Of a stretch of DNA of 64,000 nt, positions 29,265-37,949 are shown piece by piece. Both the position numbers and the translations under genes were made by a program. The DNA comes from Microbacterium hydrocarbonoxydans (GTDB lineage: Bacteria; Actinomycetota; Actinomycetes; Actinomycetales; Microbacteriaceae): NCBI RefSeq assembly GCF_000956475.1, contig NZ_JYJB01000010.1, forward strand, positions 558,001-622,000, given 5' to 3'. The notes beneath the pieces were generated by a model, which had not been told where the DNA came from, did not search any database, and worked only from the letters and a program-made list of their open reading frames with translations. The stretch's first letter is position 1. Each line of letters starts with the position of its first letter.

Positions 29265-30422
29265 TCAGGAACCCGATGCGCGGCGATACGCGTCCTCGAT
29301 GACCGCGAGCACCGCGTCCACATCGGCATCCGTCGTCGTGCGACCGAGTGAGAAGCGCAGCACGCTGCGGGCATCCTGCTCGCTGCGTCCCATCGCCATC
29401 ACGACGTGCGAGGGCTCGGCGACGCCCGCCTGGCATGCCGACCCCGTGGACGCGGCGATCCCCGCCATGTCGAGAAGGAAGAGCAGGCTCTCGCCCACGG
29501 CGCCGGGGAACAGGACCTGCGCGTTCCCGGGCAGCCGGTGCACCGGGTCGCCGAGCAGCTCCGCGGCAGGGATGCGCGCGCGGATGCCCTGGATGAGCCG
29601 ATCGCGAAGAGCGCGCAGGCGATCCCCCTCCGACGCGCGCTCGCGTTCTGCGAGCTCGAGCGCCACCGCGAACGCGGCCGCGCCGGCGACATCCTGCGTG
29701 CCTGCGCGCAGACTCCGCTGCTGGGCCCCGCCGTGCAGGAGCGGGGCGATCCGCGCACTGCGGGCGATGACGGCTGCGCCGACACCGACGGGGGCGCCGA
29801 TCTTGTGGCCGGCGACGCTGAGAGCGACGAGTCCCGCCCCCGCCGGAGCGTCGCCGCGCAACGCGGAGAACGACACGGGAAGGTGTCCGAGCGCAGCGAC
29901 CGCGTCGAGGTGCAGCGGTACCTGCGCCTCGGCAGATGCCTGCGACAGTGCGGCCGCGTCGTTCACCGTGCCTGATTCGTTGTTGGCGATGAGCGCCGTC
30001 GCGAGAGCCGCGCCCGGCAGTGCGGCTGCGAAGTCGGCGACGGGTATCCGGCCTTCGAGAGACACCGCGACGGGATGCAGGACAGCGCCCTCCGCGACGA
30101 GGGCGGCGACCGTGTCCATGGTGGCGTGGTGCTCGGCATCCGGCATCACGATGTCTTCCGCACCCGAGCGGCGCGCGGCCCAGAGCCCGCGGATCGCGAA
30201 GTTGATCGCCTCGGTTCCTCCAGAGGTCAGCACAACCTCGATCGGCTCGCAGCCGAGCATCGCGGCGATGCGCTCGCGCGACTCCTCGAGAACCCTCCGC
30301 GCATCCTGACCGGCTCCGTGCGTCGAGGAGGCGTTGCCGACCACGTCCGCGGCCTGCAGCCATGCCGCACGCGCCTCCGGGCGGAGCGGAGACGTGGCGG
30401 CGTGGTCGAGGTAATGGCGCAT
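29265..30422 (-). CDS. Cysteine desulfurase (NifS/IscS-like)
   Basis: PLP enzyme of 385 residues that takes sulfur from cysteine for tRNA thiolation or Fe-S clusters. Features are LDHAATSPLRPEARAAW at the N-terminus, ASSTHGAGQDARRVLEESR, the PLP-binding Lys in SVAGHKIGAPVG (about residue 194) and the persulfide Cys in STGSACQAG (about residue 321) on a short loop, as in group I enzymes. GGGGAGAG lies upstream of the ATG. No iscU/iscA lie near; mnmA downstream suggests a role in tRNA 2-thiouridine. Confidence 0.93.
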   Translation of the reverse strand: MRHYLDHAATSPLRPEARAAWLQAADVVGNASSTHGAGQDARRVLEESRERIAAMLGCEPIEVVLTSGGTEAINFAIRGLWAARRSGAEDIVMPDAEHHATMDTVAALVAEGAVLHPVAVSLEGRIPVADFAAALPGAALATALIANNESGTVNDAAALSQASAEAQVPLHLDAVAALGHLPVSFSALRGDAPAGAGLVALSVAGHKIGAPVGVGAAVIARSARIAPLLHGGAQQRSLRAGTQDVAGAAAFAVALELAERERASEGDRLRALRDRLIQGIRARIPAAELLGDPVHRLPGNAQVLFPGAVGESLLFLLDMAGIAASTGSACQAGVAEPSHVVMAMGRSEQDARSVLRFSLGRTTTDADVDAVLAVIEDAYRRASGS

Positions 30423-30502
30423 CCCTACAACTCTCCCCTATTTTCACGCCCTTGGCTCGAGGAACCGAGTGCACCGAGTCGTGACACCCGGGCGCAGCAC
30501 CC

Positions 30503-30508
30503 TAATGT
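30503..30508 (+). promoter_or_regulatory. -10 hexamer TAATGT, leaderless start of glgX
   Basis: TAATGT ends 6 nt before the ATG at 30515. Confidence 0.5.
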
Positions 30509-30514
30509 GTACTC

Positions 30515-32587
30515 ATGCCCGCGAACCGAGACGTCACCGTGCCCGGCGGTACTGCACTCGACAACCTCGGCGTCCGTCTGCACGACGGCGTCGGAACCCT
30601 GCGCGTGTGGTCGCAGAACGCCTCCTCCGTAGAACTCGTCGTGTTCGATTCCACCGACCTCGATTGGGTGACCGATCAGGTCGACCTCGAACGCCTCCCA
30701 GGCGGTGTCTGGGAGGTCACGACCCCGCTGCTCCAGCCCGGCGTGAGATACGCCCTCCGAGTGGGCGGTCCGCATGGACCCGGGAACACCTTCAACCCCG
30801 AGACCCTCCTCCTCGACCCGTATGCGCGTGGTCTCGCGCAGGGCGACGGCTACGAGGAGTGGCGCTCGGTCGTCATCGTCGACGGCTTCGACTGGGGCGA
30901 CTCCCGCAAGCCGCAGATACCGCTGGACAGGACCGTCATCTACGAGGGCCATCTGAAGGGCCTCACGAAGCGGCAGCCGGATGTGCCGCCGGCGCTTCAC
31001 GGCACCTACGCGGGCCTCGCGCACCCCGCCATGATCGAGTACTTCCACGCGCTGGGGATCACTTCGATCGAGCTGCTCCCGGTGCAGGCGTTCGTCTCCG
31101 AGCCGCGCCTGCTCGAACGCGGTCTGACGAACTACTGGGGCTACAACACCCTGAACTTCTTCACCCCGCACAACGCCTACGCCACGGAGGAATCACGCAA
31201 GGGCGGTCCGGAGGCCGTGCTGGCGGAGTTCAAGGGCATGGTCCGTCTGCTGCACGAGGCCGGGCTCGAGGTCATCCTCGACGTCGTCTACAACCACACC
31301 GCCGAAGAGGGTCTGGGCGGTCCCCGGTGGAGCATGCGCGGAATCGACAACGCGAGCTACTACCGGCAGGACTCGAACGGTGCCTATATCGACACGACGG
31401 GATGCGGCAACACTCTGAACACGTCGACGGATGCCGGCGCGCGGCTCGTCCTCGATTCGCTCCGCTACTGGGCGCAGGAGATGCAGATCGACGGCTTCCG
31501 CTTCGACCTCGCCACGTCGATCGCCAGGGATGCGGCGCACACGTACACGCCGGAGCATCCGCTGCTCACTGCGATCTCGAACGATCCCATCCTGAAGGAC
31601 GCCAAGCTCATCGCCGAGCCGTGGGACGTCGGACTCGGCGGATGGCAGACCGGCAACTTCCCGGCCGGCTGGCACGAGTGGAACGATCGCTACCGCGACC
31701 GCGTCCGCAACTTCTGGCTCAGTGACATCGACTATGCGCGCCGCGCATCGGCTCCCGTCGGCATCGGCGGATTCGCGACGCGTCTCGCAGGCTCCTCGAA
31801 CACGTTCTCCGACCAGCGAGGCCCGCTCGCCAGCGTCAACTTCGTGACCGCTCACGACGGCTTCACGATGCACGACCTCGTGTCGTACGACGTCAAGCAC
31901 AACGAGGCCAACGGCGAGCACAACCGCGACGGCGCCGACATGAACCGGTCGTTCAACCACGGCATCGAGGGTCCGACCGACGACCCTGCGATCCTCGCGG
32001 CACGGCGCAAGGCGATGCGCAACCTCCTCGGGACCCTGCTGCTCTCCGCCGGCATCCCCATGCTCACCGCCGGCGACGAGGTCGGCCGCTCGCAGCGCGG
32101 CAACAACAACGCCTATGCGCAGGACACCGCGATGACCTGGCTGAGCTGGGACGACGAGCCCTGGCAGGAGGACCTGCGAGCGCATGTCGCAAAGCTCATC
32201 CGCCTGCGCGCGGAGAACCCCGCCCTCCGACCGAGCAAGTACGCGCGCCTCGGCGAGCACATCCCCAACGCCTCCGTCATGGACTGGTTCGACCAGAACG
32301 GCGAGACGATGGAGAGCGAGCAGTGGACCGATCCCGGCAATCGCACGATCCAGTACGTCGCAGCCTCCACGCCCGACACGGAGGCGGCCAACCGCATCCT
32401 GCTGATCGTGCACGGAACCGAGGCGCCGATCGATGTGCGCCTCCCAGACGAGATCGAGGGCGCCACGCGGTTCGTGAGTCTCTGGTCCAGCGCGGACGAG
32501 AGCCCTTCGGATGCCGGCGAGGTGTTCGCTCCCGGCGACGTGCTGCCGATTCCGGGCACGTCGATGCGCCTGTTCCGCGTGGAGTGA
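30515..32587 (+). CDS. glgX: Glycogen debranching enzyme GlgX
   Basis: Isoamylase-type GH13 enzyme that cuts alpha-1,6 branches of glycogen or limit dextrin. The 690-residue protein has an N-terminal CBM48 (about residues 10-100), then the barrel with EVILDVVYNHTAEE, nucleophile Asp in GFRFDLATSIARD (about residue 331), acid Glu in LIAEPWDVG (about residue 368) and FVTAHDGFTMHDLVSY. Length fits TreX/GlgX. It faces glgE and glgB on the same strand, consistent with glycogen or alpha-glucan turnover. Confidence 0.94.
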   Translation: MPANRDVTVPGGTALDNLGVRLHDGVGTLRVWSQNASSVELVVFDSTDLDWVTDQVDLERLPGGVWEVTTPLLQPGVRYALRVGGPHGPGNTFNPETLLLDPYARGLAQGDGYEEWRSVVIVDGFDWGDSRKPQIPLDRTVIYEGHLKGLTKRQPDVPPALHGTYAGLAHPAMIEYFHALGITSIELLPVQAFVSEPRLLERGLTNYWGYNTLNFFTPHNAYATEESRKGGPEAVLAEFKGMVRLLHEAGLEVILDVVYNHTAEEGLGGPRWSMRGIDNASYYRQDSNGAYIDTTGCGNTLNTSTDAGARLVLDSLRYWAQEMQIDGFRFDLATSIARDAAHTYTPEHPLLTAISNDPILKDAKLIAEPWDVGLGGWQTGNFPAGWHEWNDRYRDRVRNFWLSDIDYARRASAPVGIGGFATRLAGSSNTFSDQRGPLASVNFVTAHDGFTMHDLVSYDVKHNEANGEHNRDGADMNRSFNHGIEGPTDDPAILAARRKAMRNLLGTLLLSAGIPMLTAGDEVGRSQRGNNNAYAQDTAMTWLSWDDEPWQEDLRAHVAKLIRLRAENPALRPSKYARLGEHIPNASVMDWFDQNGETMESEQWTDPGNRTIQYVAASTPDTEAANRILLIVHGTEAPIDVRLPDEIEGATRFVSLWSSADESPSDAGEVFAPGDVLPIPGTSMRLFRVE

Positions 32588-32640
32588 CGGGGCACGCGAC
32601 GCGCCCGGTCACGCGGCTACCGCGGCCGGTCGGGTAACGG

Positions 32641-32646
32641 TACATT
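32641..32646 (+). promoter_or_regulatory. -10 hexamer TACATT, leaderless start of glgE
   Basis: TACATT ends 6 nt before the GTG at 32653, so glgE has its own promoter in the 65 bp after glgX. Confidence 0.5.
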
Positions 32647-32652
32647 CGCAGT

Positions 32653-34725
32653 GTGGCAGCACGTGCGAACACCCGGACCCCGGTTCTTCGGAGCCCCGCC
32701 CAGATCCCCCTGCGCCCGCTCGGCGCCCTATCGGAGAGCGAGGATCTCCGGACCACGCGCATCCCCTTGGTGAACGGCTCTCCGCGCGTCCCAGGGGGCT
32801 TCGCGCCGAAGGCGTTCGTCGGCGAGGTGGTGCCGTTCAGCGTCGTCTCGTTCCGCGAAGGCCACGACATCATCGGCGTCCAGCTGCGCCTGACGGCCCC
32901 GAACGGCGAGGAATCGCTGCATCGGATGCAGGCCCTTGCAGATGGCACCGACCGGTGGGCGGTCGAGCTCGCCGTCGACCTTCAGGGGACGTGGACGTTC
33001 GCCTTCGAAGCCTTCTCCGACGACTTCGCAACCTGGGCGCACGCAGCAGCGCTGAAGGTCGCTGCGGGGGTCGATCTGCCGGTCATGGCCGCACTCGGCG
33101 CCGAGCTGCTGCTGCGGGCCGCAGCCGAGAAAGACCGTCCGGCAGCACAGCGCCGGCTGCTCAAGGCGACGGCCGAGTCGCTCGCGGACGGAGACGGCGA
33201 CGTGACGCTGGCGGTGTCGACGGATGCCTCGCTGGCGCAGATCTTCCACGATCGTCCGCTGACGACCCTCCGCTCGGCTGGAAAGGCTCAGCCGCTCCTG
33301 GTCGAGCGCGTCGCTGCGGGCGTCGGCGCCTGGTACGAGTTCTTTCCTCGTTCGGAAGGGGCCAAGCGGCTCAAGGACGGCTCGATCAAGTCGGGGACGT
33401 TCCGCACGGCTGCCAAGCGGCTCCCCGGCGTCGCGGCCATGGGCTTCGACGTCATCTATCTCGTTCCGATCCATCCGATCGGGACGACGAACCGCAAGGG
33501 CCGCAACAACACGCTCACGGCAGGCCCCGAGGACCCCGGCTCGCCGTACGCGATCGGCGCCGCCGCCGGCGGGCACGACGCCATCCACCCGGATCTCGGC
33601 ACCCCCGCGGACTTCCGCGCCTTCGTCCGTGCTGCGCGGGCCGAAGGGCTCGAGATCGCGCTCGACCTCGCGCTGCAGGCATCCCCTGACCACCCCTGGG
33701 TCGCCGAGCACCCTGAGTGGTTCACGACGCTCCCCGATGGAACGATCGCGTACGCCGAGAACCCGCCGAAGAAGTATCAGGACATCTATCCCCTGAACTT
33801 CGACAACGACCCGGAGGGCATCTACCAGGAGATGCTGCGGATCGTGATGCACTGGGTGGGTCAGGGCGTGAAGATCTTCCGCGTCGACAATCCGCACACC
33901 AAGCCGCTGCAGTTCTGGGAGTGGCTCATCGCCACGGTGAACGCGACCGACCCCGACGTGATCTTCCTCGCCGAGGCGTTCACGCGTCCTGCGGTCATGC
34001 AGGCTCTCGCCGCTGTCGGATTCCAGCAGAGCTACAGCTACTTCACCTGGCGCAACACGAAGAGCGAACTGGAGGAGTTCCTCAGCGCGGTCGCGCACGA
34101 CACGAGCGACTTCATGCGACCGAACCTGTTCGTGAACACGCACGACATCCTGACCGAGTACCTGCAGTACGGCGGTCGGGCCGCGTACAAGATCCGCGCC
34201 TGCATCGCGGCGACGGCGGCCCCCGTCTACGGCGTGTACGCGGGCTACGAGCTCTTCGAGAACGTGGCGCGCCCCGGGTCGGAGGAGAACATCGACAACG
34301 AGAAGTACGAGTACAAGCTCAGGGACTGGGAGGGCGCCGAGGCCGCGGGAGACTCCCTCGCTCCGCTACTGCGCCGCCTGAACGGCATTCGTCGCGAACA
34401 CCCGGCCCTCCGCCAGCTGCGCAATCTCTCGACGCACTGGAGCGATGACGACGCGGTGCTCGTGTACAGCAAGCACCTCGACGCCGCGTTCACCGGCACG
34501 GGCCGCCCCGACACCATCATCGTCGTCGCGAACGTCGATCCGCATTCGGTGCGCGAGACGACCGTGCATCTCGACACCACGGTGTGGGGTGTGCCACTGG
34601 GTGAGAGCTTCGAGGTCGAAGACCTCGTGACCGGTGCTGTCTGGACTTGGGCAGACCACAACTACGTGCGGCTGGACTCGTTCTCCGAGCCCGTGCACAT
34701 CTTGAAGGTGAGGGACCGAGCATGA
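32653..34725 (+). CDS. glgE: Alpha-1,4-glucan:maltose-1-phosphate maltosyltransferase
   Basis: GH13 enzyme that adds maltosyl units from maltose 1-phosphate to alpha-1,4-glucans in the cytoplasm. The 690-residue protein has the GlgE N-terminal beta domain (FAPKAFVGEVVPFSVVSFR), the helical insert domain S (about residues 135-210), nucleophile Asp in KIFRVDNPHTKPLQFWEW (about residue 414), Glu in FLAEAFTRP and THDILTEYL. It overlaps glgB by 4 bp, so chain extension and branching are made together. The treS and maltokinase genes that supply maltose 1-phosphate are not in the window. Confidence 0.95.
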   Translation: MAARANTRTPVLRSPAQIPLRPLGALSESEDLRTTRIPLVNGSPRVPGGFAPKAFVGEVVPFSVVSFREGHDIIGVQLRLTAPNGEESLHRMQALADGTDRWAVELAVDLQGTWTFAFEAFSDDFATWAHAAALKVAAGVDLPVMAALGAELLLRAAAEKDRPAAQRRLLKATAESLADGDGDVTLAVSTDASLAQIFHDRPLTTLRSAGKAQPLLVERVAAGVGAWYEFFPRSEGAKRLKDGSIKSGTFRTAAKRLPGVAAMGFDVIYLVPIHPIGTTNRKGRNNTLTAGPEDPGSPYAIGAAAGGHDAIHPDLGTPADFRAFVRAARAEGLEIALDLALQASPDHPWVAEHPEWFTTLPDGTIAYAENPPKKYQDIYPLNFDNDPEGIYQEMLRIVMHWVGQGVKIFRVDNPHTKPLQFWEWLIATVNATDPDVIFLAEAFTRPAVMQALAAVGFQQSYSYFTWRNTKSELEEFLSAVAHDTSDFMRPNLFVNTHDILTEYLQYGGRAAYKIRACIAATAAPVYGVYAGYELFENVARPGSEENIDNEKYEYKLRDWEGAEAAGDSLAPLLRRLNGIRREHPALRQLRNLSTHWSDDDAVLVYSKHLDAAFTGTGRPDTIIVVANVDPHSVRETTVHLDTTVWGVPLGESFEVEDLVTGAVWTWADHNYVRLDSFSEPVHILKVRDRA

Positions 34726-36926
34726 GCTACGTCGAAGATGTCACGGCATCCGCGGACTGGGCAGCCGTCGCGGGAGCGTCGCACCATGATCCTCACTCCG
34801 TCCTGGGCTCGCACCCCTTCGTCGATGCGACCGACCGCACGGTCACGCTGATCCGCGTCCGCCGGCCCCTTGCGTCGTCGGTTGCGGCCGTCTTCGCTGA
34901 CGGGACGCGGCTCGAGCTCGCGCACGTCGCTCACGGCATCTGGGAGGGACAGCACGACGGCTCTCCCGTGGCCTACCGGGTCGCGACGGTCTATGGCGAC
35001 GATCCTGAGATCGTCGTCGGCGACCCCTATCGTCATCTTCCTACGCTCGGAGACCTCGATCTCCACCTCATCGCCGAGGGGCGGCATGAGCGGCTGTGGG
35101 AGGTCATGGGAGCGCACCTGCGCACGATCGACGGCGATGCCGGCGTCGCGTTCTCCGTCTGGGCTCCCAATGCAACGGCCGTCCGCGTCGTCGGCGAGTT
35201 CAACGGCTGGAACGGCGAATCCCACGCGATGCGCTCCATGGGCGTGAGCGGGATCTGGGAGCTCTTCGTGCCTGGTGTCGAGGCCGGCGCGCTCTACAAG
35301 TACGAGATCCGCACGAGGGCCGGCGACTGGATCTTCAAGGCCGACCCGATGGCGCAGGAGGCGCAGGTGCCGCCTGCGACCGCGTCTGTGGTCGCCGAGT
35401 CCCACTACCGCTGGGCGGACGGCGCCTGGATGACCCGCCGCGCCGCCACACATGCCGTGGCGCAGCCGCTGTCGGTCTATGAGGTCCACCTCGGGTCGTG
35501 GCGCGGCGGTCTGGGATACCGCGACGCGGCAGACCCGCTCATCGAGCACGTCACCGATGCCGGCTTCACGCACGTCGAGTTCATGCCGCTGGCCGAGCAC
35601 CCGTTCGGCGGGTCGTGGGGCTACCAGGTGTCCGGCTACTACGCCGCCACCAGCCGCTTCGGCTCCCCCGACGACCTGCGTTACCTGATCGATCGCCTGC
35701 ATCAGGCCGGCATCGGGGTCATCATGGACTGGGTTCCAGGCCACTTCCCCAAGGACGCGTTCGCGCTCGCCCGTTTCGACGGTCAGGCGCTGTACGAGCA
35801 TCCGGACCCCCGTCGGGGAGAGCATCAGGACTGGGGCACACTCATCTTCGACTACGGCCGCAACGAGGTGCGCGGCTTTCTCGTCGCGAATGCCCTGTTC
35901 TGGCTGCACGAGTTCCACGTCGACGGTCTGCGCGTGGACGCCGTCGCCTCGATGCTCTATCTCGACTACTCCCGCAAGGAGGGCGAGTGGGCTCCGAACG
36001 TGCACGGCGGCCGCGAGAACCTCGAGGCGATCCGCTTCCTGCAGGAGGTCAACGCCACGGCGTACCGTCTTCATCCGGGCGTCCTCATGATCGCCGAGGA
36101 GTCCACCGCCTTCCCGGGTGTCACAGCTCCCACCGACCACGCCGGTCTGGGCTTCGGCTTCAAGTGGAACATGGGCTGGATGAACGACTCGCTCCAGTAC
36201 ATCGAGCGCGATCCGATGTACCGGGCCCATCACGAGGGCGAGATGACGTTCTCGTTCGTATACGCCTTCGGCGAGAACTACATGCTGCCGATCAGCCACG
36301 ACGAGGTCGTGCACGGCAAGGGCAGCCTGCTCGCGAAGATGCCGGGCGACCACTGGCACAAGCTCGCGAACATGCGCGCGTACCTGGGGTACATGTGGGG
36401 CCACCCCGGCAAGAAGCTGCTGTTCATGGGCCAGGAGTTCGGTCAGCTCGCAGAGTGGTCCGAGTCCCGCGAGCTCGACTGGTGGCTGCTCGACCAGCCC
36501 TCACACGTGCAGTTGCAGAACTTCGTGGGATCCCTCAACCGCACCTACCGCTCGCAATCGCCACTCTGGGAGCGCGACAACGACGGCTCGTCCTTCTCAC
36601 GTCTCGGCGCTCCCACCTGGGATCCCACCGTGGTGGCGTTCGAGCGACGCGACGGCCACGGCGGGCGCCTGGTCGTCGTGAGCAACTTCGCCGGAGTGGA
36701 GCGCGGCGGTTACCGTCTCGAGCTGCCTCGCGAAGGCGTGTGGAACGAGATCCTCAACACGGATGCCGCGGACTTCGGCGGCCGGGGCTCAGGCAACCTC
36801 GGCATGGTCGTCGCGACGAGCGACGGCGAAGGGGCACCCACCGCCACCATCACCCTTCCCGCGCTGTCGACCATCTGGCTGCGCTACCAGGGCGAGCCGC
36901 ACGTCCCGACGATCAACCACGGTTGA
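34722..36926 (+). CDS. glgB: 1,4-alpha-glucan branching enzyme
   Basis: Makes alpha-1,6 branches in the glucan extended by GlgE. The 734-residue protein carries two N-terminal beta-sandwich domains (typical of long GlgB, second one with SVWAPNATAVRVVGEFNGW near residue 147) and the GH13 barrel: nucleophile Asp in GLRVDAVASMLYLDY (about residue 406), Glu in IAEESTAFPG, and PISHDEVVHGKGS. The start is the ATG overlapping the glgE stop; the upstream in-frame residues belong to the glgE region. Confidence 0.95.
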   Translation: MSYVEDVTASADWAAVAGASHHDPHSVLGSHPFVDATDRTVTLIRVRRPLASSVAAVFADGTRLELAHVAHGIWEGQHDGSPVAYRVATVYGDDPEIVVGDPYRHLPTLGDLDLHLIAEGRHERLWEVMGAHLRTIDGDAGVAFSVWAPNATAVRVVGEFNGWNGESHAMRSMGVSGIWELFVPGVEAGALYKYEIRTRAGDWIFKADPMAQEAQVPPATASVVAESHYRWADGAWMTRRAATHAVAQPLSVYEVHLGSWRGGLGYRDAADPLIEHVTDAGFTHVEFMPLAEHPFGGSWGYQVSGYYAATSRFGSPDDLRYLIDRLHQAGIGVIMDWVPGHFPKDAFALARFDGQALYEHPDPRRGEHQDWGTLIFDYGRNEVRGFLVANALFWLHEFHVDGLRVDAVASMLYLDYSRKEGEWAPNVHGGRENLEAIRFLQEVNATAYRLHPGVLMIAEESTAFPGVTAPTDHAGLGFGFKWNMGWMNDSLQYIERDPMYRAHHEGEMTFSFVYAFGENYMLPISHDEVVHGKGSLLAKMPGDHWHKLANMRAYLGYMWGHPGKKLLFMGQEFGQLAEWSESRELDWWLLDQPSHVQLQNFVGSLNRTYRSQSPLWERDNDGSSFSRLGAPTWDPTVVAFERRDGHGGRLVVVSNFAGVERGGYRLELPREGVWNEILNTDAADFGGRGSGNLGMVVATSDGEGAPTATITLPALSTIWLRYQGEPHVPTINHG

Positions 36927-36930
36927 TTCC

Positions 36931-36982
36931 GCGCGCTGGTTCGGCGTCCCGGCCATGGGGCGGGGCTCCGAACCAGCTGCGC
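36931..36982. terminator. Possible bidirectional terminator between glgB and the thioredoxin gene
   Basis: TGGTTCGG (36937-36944) pairs with CCGAACCA (36968-36975), extended imperfectly by GC-rich flanks, with a large GC-rich loop. It lies between two convergent genes. No T-run follows on either strand, so this is tentative. Confidence 0.4.
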
Positions 36983-37019
36983 GAGGGGTCAGACGTCAGA
37001 CCCTGACGCCCGCCGCGCT

Positions 37020-37949
37020 TCAGAACAGCAGTGAGGTGAGCCGGGTGCGGGCGGCGGCGACACGTGAGTCCCCGGGGCCGACCAGTCCGAACAGCTCGAC
37101 GAGGCGCTCGCGCACGGGCGCTCGCTCGGCGGCGGGAAGCTGCGCGAACAGGTCGAGCAGACGTTCGAAGGCGTCGTCGACGTGTCCACCGGCGAGATCC
37201 AGATCGGCCACGTCGAACTGGGCCTGCACGTCGAGGGGGGACGCAGCGGCGGCCGCACGCGCGGTCTGGAGGTCGAGCGACTGCACACGGGCCAGCAGCC
37301 GGACCTGCCCGAGACCCGCGGCGGCCTCCTCATCACGCGGATTCTCGGCGAGTGCCTTCTCGTACGCGGCGATCGCCGCCGGATAGTCGCCGGCTTCGAT
37401 CGCGGCGTATGCCTCCGCGTGCAGAGGCGGAAGCTCGGGTTCTGCGGGTGTCTGCGAGGGCCCCTCATCGCCGTCGACGGCGAGAGTGCCCGTCACTCCG
37501 TTCTGCGCGGCGAGCTGCAGCAGCTTGTCGAACACCTCGCGCACCTGCGCCTCTGGCACGGCGCCGGTGAACATCGGGACCGGCTGCCCGGCGATCAGCG
37601 CCACGACCATCGGGATCGACTGCGCGCGGAAGCCCTGCGCGAGCTGCGGGTTCGCGTCGACGTCGACCTTGGCGAGCAGGACCCGCCCTCCGAGTTCGCG
37701 CGTGACCTTCTCGATGATCGGACTGAGCTGCTTGCACGGACCGCACCATTCTGCCCACAGGTCGACGACCACAGGCACGGTGCGAGAGACCTCGAGGATC
37801 TGGCCGAACGACTCGTCGGTCGCGTCGACCACGACATCGACCACACCGGGAGCAGGAGCGGCTGCTCCTTCGGCCGGCGCTGCCGGACGGTTGCGGAGCG
37901 TCGACAGGTCGACGGCTCCACGGAGGGCTGCGGGCGAGATCTGGCTCAT
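37020..37949 (-). CDS. Thioredoxin-domain protein with TPR region (YbbN/CnoX-like)
   Basis: 309-residue soluble protein. A thioredoxin fold (about residues 36-145) holds the active site WAEWCGPCKQL (CGPC, both Cys kept), followed by a helical tetratricopeptide-like C-terminal half (LHAEAYAAIEAGDYPAAIAAY and two more pairs). This matches the YbbN/CnoX chaperone-redoxin layout that protects proteins in oxidative stress. The first 35 residues are an Ala/Pro-rich leader without signal peptide features. It overlaps the upstream membrane-protein gene by 4 bp. Confidence 0.9.
   Translation of the reverse strand: MSQISPAALRGAVDLSTLRNRPAAPAEGAAAPAPGVVDVVVDATDESFGQILEVSRTVPVVVDLWAEWCGPCKQLSPIIEKVTRELGGRVLLAKVDVDANPQLAQGFRAQSIPMVVALIAGQPVPMFTGAVPEAQVREVFDKLLQLAAQNGVTGTLAVDGDEGPSQTPAEPELPPLHAEAYAAIEAGDYPAAIAAYEKALAENPRDEEAAAGLGQVRLLARVQSLDLQTARAAAAASPLDVQAQFDVADLDLAGGHVDDAFERLLDLFAQLPAAERAPVRERLVELFGLVGPGDSRVAAARTRLTSLLF

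Noticed and set aside
32728-36404. 471- and 580-codon minus-strand frames over glgE and glgB
   Set aside because: Shadows of complete GH13 genes.
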